A DNA stretch of 64,000 bases from Corynebacterium bouchesdurhonense (GTDB lineage Bacteria > Actinomycetota > Actinomycetes > Mycobacteriales > Mycobacteriaceae). A program made the position numbers and the translations under genes. The stretch spans positions 237,757 through 301,756 of the forward strand of contig NZ_LT546026.1 of the NCBI RefSeq assembly GCF_900078305.2, read 5' to 3'. Below the pieces are notes generated by a model, which did not search any database, was not told the origin of the DNA, and saw only the letters and a program-made list of their open reading frames with translations. Positions 59,273 through 64,000 of the stretch are shown piece after piece; position 1 is the stretch's first letter; each line of letters begins with the position of its first letter.

Positions 59273-60256
59273 CTAGGCCAGCCCGTACTTCGGCCCGCGC
59301 CACCCGGACACCGGGAGCTGGAACTTCCGCACTAGGCGGTCGGTGAACGGCCGCTGGTCCAGGCGCACCCACTTCACGGGGCGGGAGCCGCGGATGACCT
59401 CCACGCGCGATCCCGGCGGCAGTTCAATGCGCCGGAACCCGTCCATCACCGCCACGGCGGTACCCGTGGACGGGTCCGATTCCACCGCCACGGTAGACCG
59501 CGGCGAGACCACCAGCGGCTTCGCAAACAGGGCGTGCGCGTTGTTCGGCACCACCAGGATCGCGTCGAGGGCGGGCCACATCACGGGCCCGCCGGCGGAG
59601 AACGCATACGCGGTTGAGCCGGTCGGTGTGGAGATCAGCACGCCGTCGCACCCGAACGCGGACACGGGGCGGAAGTCGACCTCCAGCACCGCGTCCAACA
59701 CCTTGTTGCGCTCGATATTTTCGATGCTGCACTCGTTGAGCGCCCAGCTGCGCCCAATCTCCTCGCCGTCGGGGGCGCTGACGTAGACGTCGATAGTCAT
59801 GCGCTCCTCTACCACGTACGTCCGGTCCACCACCTGACGCAGCGCCGCATCCAGGCTCTCCGCCTCGCCCTCCGCGAGGAAACCCACGTGGCCCAGGTTG
59901 ATGCCCAGCACCGGGATGTCCTGGTCGCGCGCCACCCCAGCAGCGCGCAGGAAGGTGCCGTCTCCTCCGAGTACCAGCACGAGCTCGCACCCGGCGGCCG
60001 CGTCCGGTCCCGGCAGCACGGACTCTAGCTGGCCGAGCACCGGGTCGCTGCTCACGGGGCTTGCCCCGCCATCGGGCTCGCGGAATCCCTGGTCCAGCAG
60101 CCGCACCCGGATTCCGGCGTCGCGCAGCATGCTCGCAGCGCTCGCCGCAGCCTCGATGTTGTCGGGGCGGTAGAAGTGCGGGACGAGCAGGATCTCGCGC
60201 TCGGCGCCCTGCGGCTGCGCGGCGCCCTCCGTCGTGCCCTGCGTCGTGGATGTCAT
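59273..60256 (-). CDS. nadK: NAD kinase
   Basis: Makes NADP from NAD and ATP or polyphosphate. 327 residues with VLVLGGDGTFLRAAG, the NE/D region ALNECSIENIERNK and TPTGSTAYAFSAGGP. I start at the ATG at 60256, which overlaps the tlyA stop by one base; the open frame continues much further upstream but inside tlyA. Confidence 0.95.
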   Translation of the reverse strand: MTSTTQGTTEGAAQPQGAEREILLVPHFYRPDNIEAAASAASMLRDAGIRVRLLDQGFREPDGGASPVSSDPVLGQLESVLPGPDAAAGCELVLVLGGDGTFLRAAGVARDQDIPVLGINLGHVGFLAEGEAESLDAALRQVVDRTYVVEERMTIDVYVSAPDGEEIGRSWALNECSIENIERNKVLDAVLEVDFRPVSAFGCDGVLISTPTGSTAYAFSAGGPVMWPALDAILVVPNNAHALFAKPLVVSPRSTVAVESDPSTGTAVAVMDGFRRIELPPGSRVEVIRGSRPVKWVRLDQRPFTDRLVRKFQLPVSGWRGPKYGLA

Positions 60257-61080
60257 CACTGCGGTCCTTCCTCCACGGCGGCCGCCACCATGCGCACCAC
60301 CTCTTCCGGCGACGGCGCGGTGGCGGAGCCGTCCTTCACCAGCCACAGGAAGTATTCCACGTTTCCGCTCGGCCCCGGAAGGGGCGACGCGGTCACGCCC
60401 CGCAGGCTCAGCCCGAGGCTTTGCGCGTACTGCGCCACGTCCGAGGTGACCTCGGCGCGAAGCTGTGGCGAGCGCACCACACCGCCGCTGCCGAGGCGGT
60501 CCTTGCCCACCTCGAACTGCGGCTTCACCATGGGCAGCAGGTCGGCCCCCTCCGTCAGGCACTCCACGATCGCCGGCAGCACGAGCTTGAGCGAGATGAA
60601 CGACAAGTCCCCCACCATCAGCTCCGCGGGCCCGCCGGTCATCTCGGGCGTGAGGTTGCGGATGTTCGTCCGGTCCAGCACCCGCACCCGCTTGTCGTTC
60701 TGCAGCCGCCACACAAGCTGCCCGTAACCCACATCCACCGCCACTACCTCGCGCGCGCCGCGTTTGAGCAGCACATCGGTGAAGCCGCCGGTGGAAGCCC
60801 CCGCATCCAGAGCTTTTCGCTTGTCGACGCTCAGTCCCGAACGCCCAAACACCTCCAACGCGCCAAGCAGCTTGTGCGCGCCTCTGGACGCCCATTCATC
60901 CTCTTCGCTCACGTTGACCTTGATGGACACCCCCGGCTCCACCACGGTCGCCGGCTTGGTTGCGGTGAACCCGGCAACCTCAACGCGTCCCTCCTTGATC
61001 CACGCCTGCGCCTGCTCGCGCGAGCGCGCAATCTTGCGACGCACGAGCTCCGCGTCGAGACGCCGCCTTCCTGGAGCCAT
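60256..61080 (-). CDS. tlyA: TlyA-family rRNA 2'-O-methyltransferase
   Basis: Methylates 16S/23S rRNA and determines capreomycin sensitivity in mycobacteria. 274 residues: N-terminal S4 domain (RLDAELVRRKIARSREQAQA) and FtsJ-like domain with LDAGASTGGFTDVLL and VGDLSFISLKL. The residues just before the SAM motif (GLSVDKRKALDAGAS) are encoded by a dispersed-element copy; the length is conserved there, so the element has overwritten rather than inserted. Confidence 0.92.
   Translation of the reverse strand: MAPGRRRLDAELVRRKIARSREQAQAWIKEGRVEVAGFTATKPATVVEPGVSIKVNVSEEDEWASRGAHKLLGALEVFGRSGLSVDKRKALDAGASTGGFTDVLLKRGAREVVAVDVGYGQLVWRLQNDKRVRVLDRTNIRNLTPEMTGGPAELMVGDLSFISLKLVLPAIVECLTEGADLLPMVKPQFEVGKDRLGSGGVVRSPQLRAEVTSDVAQYAQSLGLSLRGVTASPLPGPSGNVEYFLWLVKDGSATAPSPEEVVRMVAAAVEEGPQ
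60811..60830 (+). repeat. Dispersed GTCGAC element in tlyA
   Basis: AGCTTTTCGCTTGTCGACGC, identical over 20 nt to the copy in xerD 6.4 kb away. It directly abuts the SAM-binding motif of TlyA. Confidence 0.75.
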
Positions 61081-61093
61081 TGCTTATCCCGGC

Positions 61094-61270
61094 CTATCCC
61101 GCCTGCAGCGCGTCGTGGAGCAGGGCGTGCGCGCGGGTGAGCAGCGCAACCTCATCGCTCAGGGTCTCGGCATGCTCGCCGAGGAGTCCGTTGAACTCCT
61201 CGCGCAGCGTATCGACGCCCACGTGAGGCGCACGCGGGTCGTGTGGTTTCGGTGCCGCCACCTGTCTCAC
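61094..61270 (-). CDS. Small conserved protein between HAD phosphatase and tlyA
   Basis: A 58-residue protein (VRQVAAPKPHDPRAPHVGVD ... ALLTRAHALLHDALQAG) starting at a GTG that overlaps the HAD-gene stop (GTGA). The C-terminal half is an amphipathic helix. It fills the place of Rv1693, a small protein of unknown function. The coupling and position support it being real. Confidence 0.65.
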   Translation of the reverse strand: MRQVAAPKPHDPRAPHVGVDTLREEFNGLLGEHAETLSDEVALLTRAHALLHDALQAG

Positions 61271-62250
61271 CACCAATCCGCCGTGGCCGCCTCTGCGGCA
61301 TCGGAGTTGGGGCGGACGAGCTCCGGCGGCGTGTCCATTGCCCACGCCACCTGGAGCACGGTCCGCAGCGCCTCGACGCTGGTCGCGCCCTCGCGACCGT
61401 GGCTGAGGATGATGTCCTTGCCGTCGACGCGCGCGCCGAACCCGCCCTGCGGCCCCGGCCGCAGCGCCTCTGGCTCCTGGCCCAGGGCCCGCAGGTCCTC
61501 GGCGATGTAAGTCGGTCGCTGCTCCTCTGGCGCCTCCAACAGTGCCAGCGGGCCCGAGACACCGGTGAGTACGTGGAGGGCCGGAACTCCCGCCGCCACT
61601 GCTCCCTGGATGTCGGTGTCCAACCGGTCGCCCACCGCGAGCGGGCGCGCGAACCCCCGTTCTGCCGCGACCTGGAGGAACATCGCCGGCTGGGGTTTGC
61701 CCGCGGACTCCGGCACCACACCCGTGGCCGAGGTCACCGCCGCCACCATGGATCCATTGCCCACCATGAGTCCCCGCTGCATGGGCAGCGTCGTGTCGAG
61801 GTTCGAGGCGATGTACGCCGCGCCGGCACGGATCGCCAGCGCGGCCTCGGACAGCTGCTTCCAGCCTGTCTCGGGCGAGTGGCCGTGCAGCACCACCTTG
61901 GGTGCTGCGTCGGCAGACTCCACCACGCGGTACCCCTCGGCGCCAACCAGGTCTTTAAACGACTGTGCCCCGACCACGAGCACCGGATCCCCCGGCGAAA
62001 GACGAGCTGCCGCCATCGTCAGCGCTGCCTGCGCCGAAGTGCGCACATCGGCGGCCTCCGCAGCCAGGCCCACATTGCGCAGCATCGCCGCGACCTCGTC
62101 CGCCCCGCGGGAGGCGTTGTTGGTGATGTACACCGCGGGGATGCCAGCACTATTCACGGCGTCAACGGCGTGCGGCAAAGCCTCGCCGCCCTCCCACAAG
62201 GTGCCGTCGAGGTCCAGCATCAGCGCGTCGTGCCGATCAAGCAGACTCAT
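61267..62250 (-). CDS. HAD-IIA family phosphatase
   Basis: A 327-residue NagD/glycerol-phosphatase-like enzyme: motif I ALMLDLDGTLWEGG, motif II YITNNASRG, and motif III/IV KPQPAMFLQVAAERG with VGDRLDTDIQGA. In mycobacteria the homologue (Rv1692) dephosphorylates glycerol 3-phosphate for lipid recycling. First in the tlyA operon together with the gene upstream. Confidence 0.88.
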   Translation of the reverse strand: MSLLDRHDALMLDLDGTLWEGGEALPHAVDAVNSAGIPAVYITNNASRGADEVAAMLRNVGLAAEAADVRTSAQAALTMAAARLSPGDPVLVVGAQSFKDLVGAEGYRVVESADAAPKVVLHGHSPETGWKQLSEAALAIRAGAAYIASNLDTTLPMQRGLMVGNGSMVAAVTSATGVVPESAGKPQPAMFLQVAAERGFARPLAVGDRLDTDIQGAVAAGVPALHVLTGVSGPLALLEAPEEQRPTYIAEDLRALGQEPEALRPGPQGGFGARVDGKDIILSHGREGATSVEALRTVLQVAWAMDTPPELVRPNSDAAEAATADWW

Positions 62251-62264
62251 GTCTCATCCCCTCC

Positions 62265-63143
62265 CTAACCGAGCTCAGCGATACGATCTTCGGCGTCAGT
62301 CATGCCATCCACGTCGATATCGGCGACGTGCTCGAACCACGTTTTCGCCTCTTCCTCGCGACCGAGCGCCAGCAGCGCATCGGCGTACGCGTAGGACAAA
62401 CGGACTTGTTCGAGCCCCTCCGAATCCAGCGACGGCCCAAGGCGGTCGAGCGTGGCTAGCGCCGACTCGTGCTGCCCGAGGTCGTGGCGCGCTCCCGCCA
62501 TCACGATGGCCAGCTCGATGCGGTCGGCCTCGTTCAGCTCCGCCACCTCCGGGGTTCGCCCGAGTTCAAGGGCCTTTTCCGGCCGACCCATGCCGCGTTC
62601 CGCGTCCGCCATCACGGCAATGAGGCCAGGGCCGCCGGTCATTCGCCGCGCCGCGCGAAGCTCGGAGAGCGCCTCTTTCCATTCGCCGGCATGGTAGGCC
62701 ACCACACCGTTGGTCTCGCGGACGACGCCAACCCGGCCAGCACGGTTCTTGGCGGCGCGAGCGTGGCGCAGGGCGAGCTGAGGGTCGTCCTCCAAGAGTT
62801 CCGAGGCCATGATCATGTGTTTTGCTACGCGATCGGCGTTGTCCTTCGCCAGCCCGCGCAGGTCTTGAAGGACGGACGGGTCCAGGACAGTCACATCGAT
62901 GTCATCGGGCAAGTCCGGCTCGGACAACCGCTGTGCCATCCGGTCCTCGCGGAAACCCTGGCGCTGCGGATTCGAACGGTTGTGGCGAACCTGGTCGCGA
63001 CCCCCTCGGCCGTCGCGCTCACCACGGCCGTGCCCGCCCTTGCCATTGCGGCTGCCGGAGCCCTTGCGACCGCCGCCTGCTCGCCCGCCGGCACCCCGGT
63101 TCTGGTGGGAATCGCGACGCTGACGATTGTCCTGATCCGACAT
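62265..63143 (-). CDS. TPR-like protein with basic disordered N-terminus
   Basis: A 292-residue protein. Residues 1-65 are Arg/Gly/Asn-rich (RAGGGRKGSGSRNGKGGHGR), probably RNA-binding and disordered. From about residue 90 a helical-repeat region follows with TPR-like spacing (ALRHARAAKNRAGRVGVVRE; ALSELRAARRMTGGPGLIAV). Start at 63143 (MSDQDNRQ) is supported by GAAAGGG; the Met at 63161 is an alternative. Function unknown; cotranscribed with the HAD phosphatase. Confidence 0.78.
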   Translation of the reverse strand: MSDQDNRQRRDSHQNRGAGGRAGGGRKGSGSRNGKGGHGRGERDGRGGRDQVRHNRSNPQRQGFREDRMAQRLSEPDLPDDIDVTVLDPSVLQDLRGLAKDNADRVAKHMIMASELLEDDPQLALRHARAAKNRAGRVGVVRETNGVVAYHAGEWKEALSELRAARRMTGGPGLIAVMADAERGMGRPEKALELGRTPEVAELNEADRIELAIVMAGARHDLGQHESALATLDRLGPSLDSEGLEQVRLSYAYADALLALGREEEAKTWFEHVADIDVDGMTDAEDRIAELG

Positions 63144-63261
63144 GTAAACCCTTTCGCTCATGTTTCCAACAGTATAAATGGGCGGTCGCACTCGGCCGCA
63201 GAGCCTCGGCCCGGTGGTGAAAAGGCGGCGGGTGAGGGTGGTGTCGGGAGGCCGGATCAGT

Positions 63262-63560
63262 GGCCCGCGGTGGCCTGTGGTGGCCTGGTTTTTCCAAATA
63301 GGCATATTGCAAACAGGCATATTCGCCTGCCGGGGAACAGCGACCTGGGGTTATGCCTGTTTGTTGGCGTGGGGCCGGGTGGGGAATATGCCTGTTTACC
63401 GGCCCGCGGTGGCCGGCGGTGGCCTGTGGTGGCCTGGTTTTTGTAAACAGGCATATTGCAAATAGGCATATTCGCCTGCCGGGGAGCAGCGACCTGGGGT
63501 TATGCCTGTTTGTGGGCGTGTGGCCGGGCGGGGAATATGCCTGTTTGCCGGCCCGCGGCG
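63262..63560. repeat. Tandem ~140-bp repeat with inverted AAACAGGCATATT motifs
   Basis: Two copies (63262-63400 and 63401-63549) beginning GGCCCGCGGTGGCC, plus a partial third from 63550. Each has two forward motifs AAA(C/T)AGGCATATT about 15 bp apart and then two inverted ATGCCTGTTT motifs; the two kinds can pair. The second copy has 10 extra bases (GGCCGGCGGT). The whole 63144-63816 stretch has no credible gene: open frames there are repeats of the same motif. Confidence 0.85.
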
Positions 63561-63590
63561 TTGCCGGGTGGGCTCGGTGGCCTGTGGCGG

Positions 63591-63613
63591 GGGACCAGAC
63601 CCCGTCTGGTCCC
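63591..63613. terminator. Perfect 10-bp hairpin
   Basis: GGGACCAGAC-CCC-GTCTGGTCCC. Located between the tandem repeats and the rrn operon end. No T-run, so terminator function is a guess. Confidence 0.45.
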
Positions 63614-63625
63614 GGGGGGTGCTGA

Positions 63626-63691
63626 AACTCGAAACCAGCACCTCGTTACCACCATGTTCGTATGGCGGTAACGAGGTGCAGTGTTCGAGTT
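63626..63691. repeat. Long imperfect palindrome
   Basis: An inner stem of 18 bp with one mismatch (63638-63655 with 63662-63679, beginning GCACCTCGTTACC) around loop GTTCGT, and outer arms AACTCGAA/TTCGAGTT. It could be a cruciform or hairpin, or a protein binding site. Confidence 0.7.
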
Positions 63692-63757
63692 CTAACGCAT
63701 GTTGGGCCCGACCAAAGGGGTGATGCCTGTTTCACCGGTGAGGGGTGAGAGCGCAAG

Positions 63758-63784
63758 GGCCCCGCACGTGTGGTGTGCGGGGCC
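63758..63784 (-). terminator. rrn operon terminator
   Basis: GGCCCCGCAC and GTGCGGGGCC form a 10-bp stem with a 7-nt loop, 33 nt downstream of the 5S 3' end on the minus strand. Confidence 0.7.
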
Positions 63785-63816
63785 GTGGATATGCAGTTGT
63801 TGTTTTGGGTTGTTGG

Positions 63817-63933
63817 GTCGGCGGTAACCTACTCTCCCACACCCTCCCGGGTGCAGTACCATCGGCGGGGGGGGGCTTAGCTTCCGGGTTCGGAAGGGGA
63901 CGGGGCGTTTCCCCGCCGCTATGAACCACCGAC
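63817..63933 (-). rRNA. rrf: 5S ribosomal RNA
   Basis: Read on the minus strand, the 117-nt segment contains the conserved TTCCGAACCCGGAAGCTAAG, GCCGATGGTACTGC and GGGAGAGTAGG. Helix I pairs GTCGGTGGT (5' end at 63933) with ACCGCCGAC (3' end at 63817). The run of nine C's on this strand in the loop after AAGC is unusual and worth checking for a homopolymer error. Confidence 0.95.
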
Positions 63934-64000
63934 ACACATGTGGGGCCACACCTGGGTTGGTGTGGTGTGTCAGATACTGGTGAGTGGACGCGAACACACA
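63934..64000 (-). other. 23S-5S intergenic spacer
   Basis: The last 67 bases precede 5S on the minus strand and contain an imperfect inverted repeat (ACACACCACACC ... GGTGTGGCC). No 23S 3' end is recognisable, so the 23S gene lies beyond the right edge. Confidence 0.6.

Noticed and set aside
63262..63560. CRISPR array
   Set aside because: The repeated units are about 140-149 bp, contain inverted motifs, have no unique spacers of regular size and no cas genes nearby.
63178..63669. Several open frames in the repeat region on both strands
   Set aside because: They encode the same tandem motif (MPVC/ICNMPVYKNQ-like), have no start signals and no homology I recognise.
1..64000. A phage, integrative element or defence island
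   Set aside because: Nearly all genes are conserved core genes in familiar order. No integrase other than XerD, no phage structural genes, toxin-antitoxin pair or restriction system was found.

Overview
The window is chromosomal DNA from a high-GC Corynebacterium. The gene content and order are corynebacterial/mycobacterial: dop-pup-pafA-pafBC-tatAC-helY; fxsA/lnt/ppm next to rbpA; secA2-odhI-ftsR-bfn-merR; and the block der-cmk-rluB-scpB-scpA-parA-xerD-nudix-steB-steA-recN-nadK-tlyA. Separate Lnt and Ppm genes (fused in M. tuberculosis), a 143-residue OdhI with Thr14/Thr15, and a pupylation cluster with no proteasome genes all point to Corynebacterium. I cannot name the species.

Layout. 1-2.9 kb: the start of an HNH/DUF222 gene, a frameshifted pdxR and divergent pdxS with no pdxT beside it. 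3-10.9 kb: a POT peptide transporter divergent from the pupylation operon, then the Tat translocase. 10.9-20.9 kb: helY, a serine protease, an M24 peptidase, an SDR, fxsA, lnt and ppm for lipoprotein acylation and mannolipid synthesis, rbpA, a zinc-finger protein and yceI. 20.9-28.5 kb: a CFA-type methyltransferase, type II NADH dehydrogenase, a pyruvate formate-lyase operon whose glycyl-radical domain is a separate gene, and corA. 28.5-36.6 kb: thioesterase, gnd, a DEAD-box helicase, two CNNM proteins and two poorly known genes. 36.6-43.5 kb: merR-bfn-ftsR-odhI-secA2, an alpha/beta hydrolase-OsmC fusion, a YchJ-like protein and tRNA-Pro(GGG). 43.6-48 kb: an alcohol dehydrogenase, a VOC protein, two related esterases and a methyltransferase. 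48-63.1 kb: a long minus-strand housekeeping block for ribosome assembly, CMP kinase, chromosome segregation, septation, DNA repair and NAD kinase. 63.2-64 kb: a repeat-rich gene-free stretch, then a minus-strand 5S rRNA gene, the 3' end of an rrn operon whose 23S gene lies outside the window.

Four things stand out. (1) A short dispersed element with core GCTTGTCGACGC, often flanked by GGGGGC/GCCCCC arms, recurs about 16 times on both strands, inside genes and between them. (2) scpB is broken by 33 nt resembling an Illumina Nextera adapter plus a 65-nt inverted duplication; I read this as an assembly artefact, so base-level oddities elsewhere deserve caution. (3) Pyruvate formate-lyase is split into a 705-residue thiyl subunit and an 83-residue glycyl-radical subunit. 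(4) A tandem array built from AAACAGGCATATT and its inverse lies beside the rrn operon. At least ten genes have a -10-like hexamer 6-8 nt before the start codon, the signature of leaderless transcription. I saw no CRISPR array, prophage, insertion sequence or recognisable defence system.
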